This document shows, piece by piece, positions 1 to 14,500 of a stretch of DNA of 64,000 bases. The position numbers were made by a program, and so were the translations under genes. The stretch spans positions 23,188,501 through 23,252,500 of the forward strand of contig NC_079880.1 of assembly GCF_029227915.1 (NCBI RefSeq). The letters run 5' to 3'. The notes below the pieces were generated by a model that saw only the letters and a program-made list of their open reading frames with translations, had not been told where the DNA came from and did no database searches. This stretch comes from Hydractinia symbiolongicarpus. Taxonomy: Eukaryota; Cnidaria; Hydrozoa; Anthoathecata; Hydractiniidae. Every line of letters starts with the position of its first letter. Positions within the stretch are counted from its first letter, which is position 1.

Positions 1-1181
1 TAAATACAAGAAGTCAATAAGTATCATATCCCTCGCGCCATGAACAGCTGTAAATCAATTTTTAAGTTTTGTGAAATGACCCCGTATATTTAAAATGTAT
101 TGGTGCAGTGATAATGTGTTTTATTAATTTCAATGACAACTGATAGAAATGACCGTTATCGTGACACGTGACTGTACACTTAAGTTTGCATACAAAGAAC
201 ACATCACATTTTTCTCAAGAACAATAATAATACGTTAAGTGCCCGCTTTGTTGAAAAAAAAAGAAATTTTTGTTGTTACGGAAATATATTCTAAATATCC
301 TAAATTTTCTGACGTCTAAAACTCGTTTCCTAGGTACATATGTAAGATTTTTTTGTTCTTTTCTTCGCCGCTAAGCGAGGAAGCAGCTTATTGAAATTTT
401 TGTTGCGTATTTGTAGGAGCGCTTGTTAGTTCGTGATTATTACAATGCGGTATGTTCTTTGCTCCCGCAAAAAAAAAAAGATCAACTGCTTTTGTTGCAA
501 CAACAGTTTTGATCCCAATTATTCTAAACAAAGTATTACAAACGCGCCTCAAAAAAGTTGTTGAAACGTGAACAGTTTGGTTCATGGCACAAAGTTTAAG
601 CTGGAATTAGATTGATTCTTCATATGTGTACCGTGAACATTTCTTAAAGAGAACAGAAACACGACTTATATAACAAATTTTCTTTGCTTGCCCAATAACG
701 CGAATATTAATACCCAAAAATGCCAATTTTCATTATGATTTATCCAATTTTCTTGAACGGCTGTTTGCAAAAAAAATTGTACTAGTTTTCGCGAAGGAAA
801 GAAAAGCATATCCACTAGTACACCTTTAAAGGTCCTTTGATAATGACGACAGCCTTCAAATTTCTAATTTGCGGGAACTAGATTTCACATTCTTTTTTAC
901 CAATTAACAGAATTTTTTCATTCGCATTAAAGTATATCATTTCACAAATTTAGCCATTTTTTAAAGAAAAGGTTCTGAAAAAAATCGAAAAAATGTTTCA
1001 GATTCCCACTTTGTGTTTTGTAAACTGACAAAATTGAATGTACACCTCATTAGTTTAGTTGCAATACAACGAGAAGAATTGTAGCTAATAAATCTACAAA
1101 ACTTCAACGCTAATATTCCTAAACAACTTAATTAACTCTGGGAGTTCACACATAAAGAAACATGCCAATTTTACAAAAATA
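1..1181. other. Intergenic, no gene seen
   Basis: AT-rich sequence with no coding frame I can support. The longest open stretch (388-585, minus) has no recognisable composition or motif and no splice context. This is the downstream flank of the minus-strand gene that ends at 1255. Confidence 0.5.
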
Positions 1182-1187
1182 TTTATT
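1182..1187 (-). terminator. Poly(A) signal of the secreted-protein gene
   Basis: The plus strand reads tttatt, so the minus strand carries AATAAA about 70 bases past the TAG stop at 1255-1257. The spacing fits a short 3' UTR. The hexamer alone is weak in AT-rich DNA; its position is the main support. Confidence 0.5.
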
Positions 1188-1254
1188 CATTTACAGCTAA
1201 AAAATATCAAGAGAAACAGTACACCAGAAAATGGTGATCACAAGAAATTTGTTA

Positions 1255-4200
1255 CTATTTATCATATTCGTCTGGTAGTACTGATTTTGGACCTCCCATA
1301 CGATGTTGAGGTTTGCTTTCTGCCATTGGCAACAGATTTGGTCGCATTTGTTTAGATGTTTTTAGTTTCTCAAATTTATTTTGCTTTTGAATTTTCTTCA
1401 TAGTTTTTGTTTTTTGTTTCATAATTTTTACGCTTGTTGTTTTACCAACTTTCTTTGGTTTGTCCGCTATGGCAGGTTTGTTCATTTTTTCGTTCAATTT
1501 ATTTTGCTTGGTTTTAACTGGTTGTTTAATGTTTGCAAAACCTGGCGGTGAAGAAGCAGGTCCCACAGCAACTGAGGACTGATGGTTTTGATTCATAGGT
1601 TGCTGTTGACTCGGCTGGGAAGCAGCACTTCCTTGTCCTGGATACTTTCCAATACTACCTGCATCTGGATATCCAGGTATCTGTGCTGGAACGTTGGAAG
1701 GATACCCCGGAAGTGGCATACCTTTAGGGGGTGGCTGACCAGCCCATCCGCCACCACCTCCCCATCCATAACTAGTTTTACCGTATCCATACCCACTACC
1801 AGAACCGTATCCGTAGTTTGGGCCAGGTTTTTTTTCATGATGTCTCGCTGTAGCACCAGTTTGGGCTTTGGTGTTTGCTTTATTGCCGTTTTGTACAGCT
1901 GCATTGGTGTTGCTACTTGCACTAGAAGATGAAGAAGACGACGCTTTAGCTTGTGACTTTGATTTACTGGAAGAATAAACTCCTCTGACTACTGGTGGCA
2001 ACATTTGATTGTAAGCTATACTTGGACCTGTTGGAATGCGCGGCTTTATAAGTGACATTACACTGTTTTGTTTAATCGGAACCTGTTTGATTTTGTTTAA
2101 GTTTTGCTGAGGATATATATTACGCAAGACTTTTGGGTTGTAACGCTGTGGATTGATTCTGAGACCTTTCAAATTATCAGCTGTTGTATGAATTTTACCT
2201 CGTAGATTTCCCTTCTCGGGAGTTATTCTATCCTGATTGGACATTTGGAATGACAGTAATGCACCTGGATTAACGCCAGCTGGCCATACATCAGGTTCTG
2301 TAGATATTTGTGGTGATTGTGCATTGACAAAAGGTGCTCTAGAAATATCTGCCGATAATGGTGCATGTTGATTTACACCTGCTGGCATATCATCAAACTG
2401 GTCATTATTTCCTAGCTGAGTTTTAAATGAAGCAGCATTTGCGTTACTTACTTCAGGAGCTTTGGCTATCTTCTCACCAAATACAGTTTTCTCTTTTGGG
2501 TCTGGATGTGGAGGAGCTTGGGCTTTATCATATAATGGTTTTGTGGTAATAGATGGTTCTTCACTGGTAAGTTCAGCAGGTTGCTGGTTACTCATTATTT
2601 TTACCGCAGCGGTGGCATCAATATTGGATAAATCCTCTAAAGATTCATTTGGTTTCTCCTTTTGATCCTTTGCATCACTAAGTACATTTTGCTGATGGTT
2701 TGTCGCAGCTTCAATTAACTCTGGATTAGGAGGAGATTGTAAAGAACTAGCTTGAATTTGTTGTTTTCCATTTTCATCTTGTGAAGGTACATCAACGGGA
2801 ACTTGAAACTGTACTGGTTCATTCAACATTTTTATTGCATTTCTGTTCTTATTTAAAATGTACTGCGCAGCTTTGATCCGATTGATATCAGCTTGTTTTA
2901 AAGGCAACTTGACATTAGGATCTGCAAGAAGAAAAGTTTTTGGTTTTATTGGTTTCGCAAATAACGGTTTTGGTTTCTCCTGAGGAATTGAAGCTTCCTC
3001 TGCAAGTGTCTCCGACGGTTTAGCAACTAATGGTTCCGGTTTTCCTTGAGTGACCGTAAGTTCTTCTGCAGATGGCTCCAACTGAGATGTGCTCTGTACA
3101 TTTTGCACTGCTTCGTGTGTTAGTGCAGCTGGCTTTTGAAAATGGTGTGCCTTTTGCTCGCCTTCTGGTGCTGGATCAGCAGTGATTGTAATTTGATCAT
3201 TTTCAGGATTTTTTCTTGCGGATACTAATTTTTCGTTTTGATTATCAACAACATCAGGAACATCATCGTCAGCATTCAATTTTAATTTTTGCGTGAGTTT
3301 TACAAGCTCTGGAACATGTGGACTTTCTTGTGGAGGAATAGCCTCTAATGGAGATGCGTTTCTATTGTCATTAAATCTCACTAAGTTATTATTTTCATCC
3401 TCATCTGGTTGGTTTTTTGCTAAATTTTGCGCAGCGTAGTGAAATTCGTTAAAGTTTGGACTAGGATACACTACATTTAAATGATGTTTTTGTTGAGCTT
3501 TTCCTTTGCTTAACTTTTGCTCCTCATATTCGTCTTCCTGGTTTTCTTTATTTTTTCTTGAATTTTGCGCTTGTGCTTTTAGTTTTTCTTTCATTTGAGA
3601 TTTTATTAACATAGCTTGTTTCTCTAAATTTTCCTTTTCTGTTTCAGTGACCTCTTCTTTGTTGCTTTCTTGCGCTGCAGCATTTTCTTCACCCTGTTCT
3701 TGTCTATTCATACCTTGGTTTGCTTTTTGTTCGTCAGCTTGAACTAACTTGCCCAATTTACTTTGAATATTTTTGGCAAGGTGTTGCTTAAATGATGCCA
3801 GATAAGCAGGTTGTAGTTCAATCTTTCCTTCTTGGTCAGGCTGAGAAGAAGCAAAGCCTGCAGGGTTTTCAACTTCATTTTCAGGAATTTTTCTTGTAGG
3901 CTGCTGCTGCATTACATGTGGCTGGACTTCACTGGTTCCTTGATTCTTTGAAATACTTTGTTGAGATTTCGTCTCTGCCTCTTTTGCTTTAGCCTCTTTA
4001 TCATCAAAATTTACTGAATTTAATTTAGTTTGCACAACTAGTGCTTTTACGTGTGGTCGAAAAGTTGATGCTGGCTCGTTACCTAAAAACAAAACGCCAC
4101 CATCTTTCACGCTAGATTGATCCTTTTTAAGTTCTGGCTTTTCCTTTTCAATAAAACCTTGATCCTGTGCATGCTTTTGTTGCTCACGTGCTTTAGCGTC

Positions 4201-7005
4201 TTCAAGCTGTGCAGGAGAATACAGTTTTAAAAATTTCTCTTGAAAGCTATTTGCGTACGATTTTTCGTCTTCTAGATTTTCTTGTGAGTGTGGTACTGGT
4301 TTTGGAACATTAAGAAGAACTTCGGAGGCATTTTTTAGCTTTTTTATTTCCTTCATTTTGTTATTAAGAGCCTGCATGTAGTTAGTCAAAGCAATTTTCT
4401 GGGACTGCTTCTCAGCAGATTCAGTTTGAAGTTTATCATTTGCCTTATTTTTAGGACTATCTATGATTTTTAATGGTTTTTTGTCAAATGTTTCTTTCAT
4501 TTTTACATCTGAGGATTCTACCTCAGCAGATGATTTCGAGGGTTGTTGAGACTCTGCAGGTGCCTGTAGTTGCTCGATGTTTGCTTGTGGTTGCTCTTTA
4601 TTTTGCTGCAGACGTGTTTCTTTTTTCGGGGGTTCTACATTCTGTTGTTCCTTGAATTGCTTAAACTCTTTTTCCTTTTCCTGTGGTAGTGGTGACTGTT
4701 GTTGTTCCTCGGGCGACTGTTCTACAGCATGGGGCGCTTCTTGCTCCTTCTCTTCACTATAATGCGGTCTTGGTGTTTCGTGAGGACTATCATTCTGAGC
4801 TTGTTCGTGTTTTTCACTTTCGGTATTGGATGCAGCAACGATAACATCATTTTCGGTCTTTGGTGCTTCGATATGTTTTTCATTCTCAATCCTAGGTTCA
4901 AATTGTTTGTCTCTTTCTGTTGCTGTAGAGTCCACAATTTTAATATCAGGTGATGCGGGATCTATGTTTAAATTTTTAGGATTCTCGTGTGAGATTAACC
5001 TTGAAGATCGCATGGACATATAAGAAGGTACCTTTAGAATTTTGCTATTCTCGTTGGTGCCAGGAATTGCCTTTGGCACTGTTTCTTTCGTGCGAAATTT
5101 GCTTGAATCATCCGGAGTCTCAATTTCAGGATGGAGATTGTCTTCTGCAAACGACAATTCATCTGGTGCATCAAACGTTATTTGATCTTTGGGATTCACA
5201 AAACCGTACAACTTTCCGGATGCCTTTAACTTTTCCTCAGTTTCAGCTAGTTGTTCATTAATTTGCCACAAGTTAGATGGAGGAGGATACAAGGTCTTTT
5301 TAATGGGTCTGACGGCTTTCTTTGGTATAGTATCACGCACTGCACTTATAACCGATACGTGTCCATGGTGATGATGGTGATGATGACGATTAACTCTATC
5401 ACGATCTCTTTTGTTCACGATTATGATTGTCGGCTCGTCGATGTCGTCCTTTTTTAATGGTAGATGTTTTTTATGGTGTTTGTGTAAATGGCGTTTCGAT
5501 GCATTTTCCTGACTTAAAGTGACACGCTGAATGTCTTCAGAGTTTTTTGGTCGCGTCCTTTCAGGAGTATGAGGAATACGGCTTCTGGACGAACGATGTG
5601 GTTCATCTAAAATAAAATGAAATTGCAAAAAATGGAAAGATGTGAATAAGAAACGAGTTTTATTATTTACATCGTAGATACGCGTATTTTTTATAGGCAA
5701 CTAACTTTTTAAGCAACTGGACTAACATCTAGAAGATTTCTAAACAACTGCAGTATAAGTAATGTAGGAGATAAGCAACGGTTTTGGCAAGGCATTGCCG
5801 AGATTACATTGTTTTTGGCAATGTGTAGCTTCTCTTGATGCTCAATAGGATAACAGTTTATACTCTATATACTAAATTTATAGAACAGCATTCTTTCTCG
5901 ATTTTAAAGCGAATATATAATTACTTTGTGTATAGAATTTAGTGTGAGCACTTGTAGTTTTCGGCCATCTTAAACATAACCCTTTTTAAACAAAGCACTT
6001 TTATAAACTTAAACATTCCAGCAATCGTTAAGCAACTTTACTATCGATTTTGACGCATATTTTTAGTAGTAAGTCAAGTACTAGCGGTTTGTCAAACGCG
6101 AACTTGAGCAAATGTATTTTTTTAATGCCCAATTTGAAAAAGTTTCCGTTCGCGACAGTTTCTTTCAACAGTTGCTAAAATGTAAAGTAATAAGCTTGGT
6201 ATCATTTACGAAATCATTGCTGGCAAAAAAACAGAATAAGAAAGGCAAAGAAATGGCAACACTCTTTCTATAGCTACAAAACTTGGAGGTAACTTGTCTA
6301 TAATTTTATGTTACTTCTTTCTCTCCATTATTAGAATTCACAGCTTTACTGGCGGACAGCGGTTGAAGATTTGCTGCATTCATCGTAGTCAACACGACTA
6401 TTGGCAATACAGCTCTTACAGCTCAGAACGAGTGACATTAAACAACATTGAGCAAATGCATGATTTGACAAGCAACTTAATGGAATTGAGTTGTCGATAA
6501 AGTTTGTGCTGAGAAGAACGTTAAACAAACTTTTTTAAAAAACAAAACCGGCTAAAATCACTCGCACTAAGCGACAATTTGACAATTTTTCCCGCTATGA
6601 CTAAATACATGAAAAAGAAAAAATAGCTGCAGCAGAGGTAATGTCGTGCAATTTTGGACAACAGTAATTTCATTAAAATATCACAGATAACGGTACAGTT
6701 GCCTAAAAAGTGGAGAACGCGTACTAACACTACAAACAGAGCTCTTTTTACAAAAACTAACTGACAGCAGTTTCCTCGAACTGAAAAAGTTAGGTTGAGT
6801 AAATATTCATGAATATTAAATCGGTGTTAAATTATAAAAAAATTCTTTAAAACGTTTTTCTTTTACCTGTCACTAAAACGCTTCCAGATACTATCATATG
6901 CACTGGACTTCCATCTGCGTCATAAAATTCTGTCACTCCTTCTTGTAATGCGCAATTGATCAACGGAAGTACTAAAAAAGCCCAAAAGTACTTGACGTTC
7001 TTCAT
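1255..7005 (-). CDS. Large secreted, intrinsically disordered Q/E/K-rich protein
   Basis: Two exons: 7005-6867 (ATG, 46 codons plus one base) and 5606-1255 (stop TAG). The junction is GT-AG and phase 1 and joins in frame, giving 1496 residues; the 1260-base intron holds nothing recognisable. Residues 1-20 are a signal peptide (hydrophobic core FWAFLVLPLINCAL), so the product is probably secreted or extracellular. The rest is low complexity: a seven-His run near residues 121-127, a very long region rich in Gln, Glu, Lys, Asn and Pro, an internal repeat around KPxPLxAKP, two PAGVN motifs, a Ser-rich stretch, a Gly/Tyr/Trp-rich block near residues 1305-1340 and a strongly basic C-terminus. No catalytic domain is visible. 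A structural matrix or cuticle role is inference from composition only. An acceptor-like AG sits 9 bases before the ATG. Confidence 0.8.
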
Positions 7006-8503
7006 TATTATTACTATAATTTAAAGATACATTTGATAGCTTTGATTTTCTGGTTTCCCTTCTAGGTTTTAATGCTGAATACAGATTGTTTTAATTAAGC
7101 GGCATATGAGTGGACGCAATGATGCGTGAAACAACATTGTGATAAATCTCTGCTGGCAGCTACATGGTTAATAAATACATAAATGAAGGGCAACGGGAAT
7201 GTAGTAATTATAGTTGGAACATTATTGGAATCTTTAATTTTTTGGAGGATTCAAATAATTTTTATGCTTGTGTAAATAAGAATGACTTTAAATTAAATTT
7301 TAAAAAGGGCATGATTTTGTACTTTGAGTTTACCGATTTTAAATATGTGCATAATTTTAAAATTCTTTCTTACCTACCAATTAAAATTAAAGGTACTTGT
7401 CATTTGATAATTTGCTATTTGCTGCTCTCATGGTAAACTTGTAAAGCTTGTTGTTTGCTCTCGTAGTCGAAAAACGTAAACTTTAAATGTAAGCAATATT
7501 TGGTGATTTTTTGACACTGGTAGCCTAAATTGAAATCCACCCTACATTATCACATTTGAAAAGTTAACACCCCCCCCCACCCCCCGCAAATTTAACTCAT
7601 CTAACTGTTTCCAAAAACAACAACCAATTTTCATCACCAATTTTGGTTCAAGCATTGATTTCTACATTTTTAGTCCGCTTTATTCCATCTGTGTTAAATT
7701 AAACTTTTCTCACCAACGATTAAATCCACGTGAGCTTTAATCTACTTAAAGTTGACATTATAGGAAAATTTGAGAATGTGCAACAACATATGATTTTTTT
7801 GTTTATTTAGCGGTATATGGTAAGAAATAGAACCGTTATTTTAAGAAGAATTATAAAATAATTTCTAACTACATACAAAACTATTTTTTTATACTTTAAA
7901 TACATTTTATTTCATACAAATATTAAAAAAAGTATTGAACTTCTTCTTCTTTATATCCTACAGCTGAATTGTCACCTCATTTCAACAGTATGATTACGCT
8001 AAATGTTGTTAATGGATTTCTCAGAGAAGATTAACTTCTCTTTATCATAGGGAAGATTTGTGGATCAATCATAGAAGTACGACTCAATTAAGAAATGGGA
8101 ATAGTTTTAATACAGCTTTCCTGACTAAATTTTTCTGTGTTACGCCAATCTTTGTCTGTAATTAACAAAAGGTAACCCTTAAGTTTAGCGAATTCCGTTA
8201 AGATAAATTTTCGCGAATCAGTCATTTTTAGGTATTTCGAAATTTTTTTTTTTGAATGGACGATTTTACGATATTTTGAGAAGAAATGGATTAAGGAGAC
8301 TACTAGAGTACTATATTTCATCTTAACTTACACTCCGTCTGTCTTCACGACTCACAAGTGTAATTATAATTAAGCCAGTGTTTAATGTTAAAACACGTTA
8401 TCTGTAGATCTGTACGGAGAGTCATAATAAAAAATATATACACCACACACGTCAATCAAATTCGAGGACTAACAACGCAAATTCAAATTAAAAATTGCAA
8501 TTT
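7006..8503. other. Intergenic spacer between two minus-strand genes
   Basis: Spacer between the 3' end of the prenylcysteine oxidase gene and the 5' end of the secreted-protein gene. It contains a C-rich run at about 7569-7587. A minus-strand ATTAAA at 8381-8386 could be the oxidase poly(A) signal. Open frames at 7164-7436 and 8088-8321 look like chance AT-rich frames. Confidence 0.45.
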
Positions 8504-11500
8504 CTACGAACTCTCCTGCGCATTCTCAACAGCTAAGTAATCATTCACCAGCAATGCAGCATTTTTACCTCCAATCACGCTCATCTCCATCGCACTGGCC
8601 GCTCTCTCAATAGCATTCACATAAAACACACCAGTATCTAAGACAAAAGATGTGAACACTTCAGGAGGAGTGTAGTGCGGGTAAGCCAACCAGCTAACAG
8701 CAACACGTTTCGTGCCGTTTTTTTCGTCTATTATAAAGTACTCTTTGATTTCGTCATCGGTAAGTAATTGACGGGAAAAAAGTTTGTATAACGGCGGTTC
8801 GATTCGTTTTCCTGTTACATCGAGCTGCATTCCAATGGTGGAGAACGGAACATTTTCACTCTCTGTCGTGAAAACATCAGTGGGCATGTCCTCCGGTTTC
8901 TCGAATCCAAAGCGTTTATAATTAATATATGCTTGAACAAATGTAGCAACGGTATTTTGGTGACGACCTAATGTCGCTTTATCTGGCCAATTACTACATT
9001 TGTTACATTCAAAATAGCACTGCGGTACTTCCAGCGGCGCCGCCACGACAACAGCATCATATGCTTCCGATTCACCATCTTTATTTTGCAAGTAATATCT
9101 TAAGTTTCCATCTTCAAGCTCTTTTATTATAAAATTAACTCGATGATTCAGATAAACATTAGCATTCGAATGCTTAAGAAGTCGTTCACACACTTGAAAG
9201 TTACCATCTTTCACAGAGAATAAATCGCCTGGCTGTGCACCAGCCATAGAAACATAACCTAAGCAAAAATTAACTTATCAAAGAAACAAATACGTGGAAA
9301 GAAAACAAAAAAAATCTAAAAAAAATAAAATAAAATAGCTAGACGGGCGGACAAATAGACCGACGGTCGGTCGGTCGGTCGGTCGGTCGGTCGGTCGGTC
9401 GGTCGGTCGGTCGGTCGGTCGGTCGGTCGGTCGGTCGGACAAACAGGCGGAGGAATGCACAAATACTAGTAATAACAATAAAAAAGCCCGCGAGATGGAA
9501 CAAAAAAACTTAAAGAAAAACAATAACGCAAACTAAAACCACAATTAAATCACAGAACAAAAAGAGTTTAATACAAATAAATAAACAAAACAAATAATAA
9601 ACAAACACAAAACAAACAAACAAATAAACACCTGTAAATCCGTTGACACCACCATCCTGTCCATAGTTACATCTCGTCACTCCAGTGACAAGCTCTTGAA
9701 TCACCCTTCCACCAATACCATTCCTTGTCATGACCTCCTCGGCTGTCAATTTAGTATACTCAACAAACTCTTCTCCACCCATTGCACGAAGCATGTCATG
9801 GACGTTGCTAAAAAGATAAAACATGCAAAAACAGGGCTTCTTTTAAACTTTCTTATTCATAATTCAGGGTTAACTGCAGAATAGCTAACGAATGTGCAAG
9901 ATTTTTACAGACACTTTAGGGACTTAAAGCACCTAAAAATACATTATGCAACATTCGCGAATACTGGAATTCGGTTTGTCAAATTTAGGCAAGAGAGCGA
10001 TTTTCTTTTGTTTTCTTAGTGTCTTAGGAATAGCAACTTGAAAAAAATAGTTTTTAAAAAACGTTTTGCCCATAAATATAAATAAAGTTCTGATCCTAAT
10101 ATTTTCAATTTTAAAAAGAATAAGTAGCTACCTAAATGCTTTTCCATCATTCTGTAAAGTGTAGATGTTTTGAAAGTCTGTCAGCATTTTTGATAGGGAT
10201 TTATCCAAGTTCCACAAGCTAAACACACCATATCTCCACATCATTTTGATTTTGTTAAACAAGGTAATACTACTCTCAAGGAACACAAAATCCTTCCCAT
10301 TGTATATGCCAAGACGGTTAGGGACATCCAATGCTTTGAATCTTTCCAATCCTACAAATAAGGGTCAATGTTAGGTTTTTATTTCCTTAATCAAGATGAT
10401 TGTTGCACATGTCATTTAGAAGTACACAGATGTTTATTGGTAACTAATTTTGATATTTTTTTGACCGTGCCATAAATATTATCATCAGAGATTATGGGGT
10501 TAACCTGTTCCTTTCCTTGCGCAAATCTTGAAAGGCTATTGAAAATAATGCAAAGGATCATTTGCTTTTGTCAAATGATCTATAATAAATTTGGTTAACT
10601 TTCTTTCAACAAATTTTTGTACTAGGACATTAATAACATCATAAATTGTAACTATTGAAGAGCGAAGTTGCAATCAAATAAATATGATTGATGCAGTAAA
10701 ATCTGCAAAATTCTTATGCTAGGCTGTGAAAATAAGAAAATAAATATGAAAAATACACAACAATGTTTTAACATACCTAAAATATCTGTAAAATTCACCA
10801 TATATCTATTTGAATCATGTATAATTGTACCACCTGATTCAATTGTATGACCATTCAATTCAACAATATTAACACGACCGCCAACTCTTTCGTATTGTTC
10901 ATAAACATCTATTTGGGCAGACGGTCCCAGCAACTCCCTAAGCATAGACATACGAGGAGGATCATCATAACAAGCGCATATTTTCCAACATATATATAAT
11001 TTATAAAAAGATTTTAAGCTAGTAAAACATAAAGTATGGTACGAAAATGAATGCTGATAAAAGAATGCGTCAAAATGTTTGCAAATCAAAGGTTTACGAA
11101 AATAAATGTTTGCAATTTCGATCTTTTCCCTAACTTTTGCAGCATTAATTATTGCCATTTCTCTATCTTGTCTCAATATCTTTCGAAAAAAGTCTTTAAC
11201 GACATACCACTATGGTATATATATATTTTGAGTATGTTTATTAAATCCTTAAAGTATTAAATCAATTTGTTATGTATCAAAATGTTTTTGCACATAGATT
11301 TTGATGACGTTGGTGCCGTAATAGTAAACATCTTAATGCACCAGTTGTAGGTTTCCCTGTTAACAAAGGAATTATACCAGGGTTCATAATATTCTGCATG
11401 CACTTATTTATTAATATACAAAAGGTTTACTTGTCATACATAAATATTATGGTACTCAATTTTGCCTGTTATTATATATACCCTGGGCATAAATACACTT

Positions 11501-14500
11501 ACACTATTCCAGCCCCTTCTAATTTCAGAAATTGCCTACCCCCCACCCCTATCCTTCTTTTATTACTTTTATGCCTAAAAGAGTGGTAAATATGTTGTCA
11601 TATCTAATAGAAAATTTAAAAAAAATAAACAAAACAAAATTATCTCAATTCGATTTAGAAATGTGATGGCATTTCCCCTGATTGTACATGTTCTGATCTT
11701 TTTTAGTGCAGTAGTGCTACGCTTTATCAGGTAGGTATTATTAGTCCATCACAAATAACAAAGGGAAGGCACTTTGGTGATTTTTAGTGATTTTTTATAA
11801 AACAGAAAAAAGTTTTTCCTTTTAACATATCTCATTAATTGCCTTTTTAACAATTGAAATACTTTGTGTTCTCGATTCCCCATGATTCAGTTCCTGTAGA
11901 CATTCTGAAGAATTACGATGATCCTTACTTTTTATAAAAACTAAGAGTTCTATCATCAAATCTTCAATTAACTTTAGAATTTTTTCCTAAATCATGTTAC
12001 CCACTATATATGTCATCATTTGCTATCAAAAGAAAACGTGAAGAAGAAGAATTGACTAACAAACCACTATTTCAAGACATTGGAGCTAGTTGCTGGTGTT
12101 ATAGATTTATAATTTATAGAGGCATTGGAATGTATCTTTAAAACAAAAAAAAGAACTAATTTTTAAGATTAACGCAGACTTGTTTTATGACTGTTTTTTT
12201 CATCTGCAAAAATGTGGCTGCATTTTTATGCAATGTCAGGAGGCAAATCTACCTGATAAACACTTCCTTTTTCAAAATTTTAACTAACTGTATAGTCGAT
12301 AAGCACTTACTTTTGCAAAATTTTAAGTGCCTGTAAAGTCTCCAAGAAAATTCAGGATAAAATGTAAAAAGTGTGAGTGACACATTGTATGAGGTGAGAA
12401 AATGTGGTTTCTGTTAAAATTTTTTACAGTATTGTTCAGTTTGGAACTGATCATTGGTATTAGAACTGATAATTTGAATGAAATGTGTTTTCCTATGGTC
12501 CTTAGTGGCTTCAAGCTGATAGAACAAAAGACAATTAGTTGCGTTTTACAAATCAACTCATGCTGCTTTCACTAGTTGTTTTCAACAGAAAAAGTGTCTA
12601 ACATATCAGTTGCTTATAACTAGAACTTTTTATATATACCTCAAACACCACCACTATGCAACAAAACACAAGAGAAATTTTAAAGCAAGGCTGGTAACAT
12701 TCATGCGATAAATGGTTTTGAGAAATTAATCGTGGCGATGATGCCATGGAAATGTTTTCCTCTATCATAAACGTTGAATGTTTATCCAAACAAGCTTTCA
12801 CCACATGATATTTCAGGCAGCAACATGGTCATTTTTCTTGACATGGTGTTGTCACAGCAATATCAAAGATAAATGTGTAGATGATGTGGTCAAATCTAAG
12901 CACAGTTATGGCTGCAAAATGTGGGAGTACAGCTGAATCCATAAAGTGTCAAACAAATGATATGAAATCTTCAGAGTGATGAAGTCTGCCAGCATGTTAG
13001 ATCTAAACTACATGGTATATGTATTTAACAAAGCAAGCCCTTTGTAATTCGAAGAAAAATCTTTATAATTTTCCCACATGTGCTTGTGTATAATGGAGAG
13101 TGTGGTGTATTCATTTGTTAATGGAACAATGGGGAAAAGCATCTCTTCCTAACAAGATTATATATATAAAGATTGTTGGTTCAGTTGAAGAAACTAGAGT
13201 TCCATATGTTAGCTTTATAATATATATAAATACAGTTTTTAGTTCATTTATTGTTATGGAGCTAAACTGCAAGTTTTGCTCATGTTAATTGTGGTGACAG
13301 AAGCACAGTTCCTTAGCATTGCGGTTAGTATATATTAGGTTTACCTTAGTCATTGAGAATATCATGTAGGACCTGGCACAGTGGGGGTGGTTTCTATCTA
13401 TAGACCTGATCTTAAAGGTTGCCAGGGACAGACACTACTTTTATTTGCCTGTAAAGGAACTGGGCCCTACCCAGGTCTTGATTATTAATGGTTGCATATA
13501 AAAACCCAACACCCCACACTGCCCAAGTTCTTCAGATGTACCTTACAGTTTACAGTTACCCACCCTCCCACCCTTTTTATATATTAATTTTCTTCACCTA
13601 TTTTTCTTTTTTTTATGTCACACGACTACGAATGGTGGATGTGAGATATCAATTCAATTTATCGCCATAGTGCAGCAGAATCGAAATTGAATTATCATGA
13701 ACGTCTCCAATGCAACTAAAGACAACTGCATCACAGCTGTTATGGGAGCGTGCAGCACAACACAACTCGACAAATTGCTTCTGTTTCCCTGGCATTTATT
13801 TTGGCTTATGTTATGTCAGGGTTTTAGTCCAGAGGTAGAAACAACGAGTCTGTAGGTAGCCTCTAATTTAATTGGCGGTATGTCGGGTCTCCTTTGTCAG
13901 CCCCTTAGGCAATTAATTTGTTGATACAAGTGATTGTAGAAACGTACCTGACGCTCAGGGCGTGTATACATGTGTTCACTATATTTTCTGACGCTCATTG
14001 AGGTGCGCTGACGCTCAGGGCATCTCTAGCGTAGTCATCATGTGAATAGGAAACATGCATCTGATGCTCAGGGCATGAAGACGCCTATAATGCATATCCT
14101 GACGCTCAGAATATGCATTATATATTGGGTCATATCCTGACGCTCAGGATTAAATTATATATTTAAACATATGAAGAAGCACGAAGGAGGCACCTTCATT
14201 CCTACCCATTCCCCAAAACATTTTCCATAAATAATCTATGCATACTGAACGTGTTGTATTTACTAATTCCAACAGAAATGCATTATTTCTATCAATTTGT
14301 GTTAGTATTCTGGAACCCAAAGCAATTAAACTAGATATATTTGTTGAAATTGGTGCAAAATCTTTAAACAATAAACCGCAATCAAACAAACCTTGTAGAA
14401 TTATTTTTTCTTTGAGATCTGTCTTGAATTACAGTCAAAAGCTTAATTTTTTTTCTCTCAAAACAAACAAAAATTCAATGGAAAGTGTGAAAGCTAATAA

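Noticed and set aside
388-585. 65-codon minus-strand frame
   Set aside because: No motif, no splice context, and it reads through poly(A/T) runs; probably chance.
1582-5457. Several plus-strand and out-of-frame minus-strand frames
   Set aside because: They lie antisense to or out of frame with the secreted-protein gene, whose exon structure and signal peptide explain the region.
9278-9523. Frame with Asp-Arg-Pro-Thr repeats
   Set aside because: Translation of the CGGT microsatellite in an intron.
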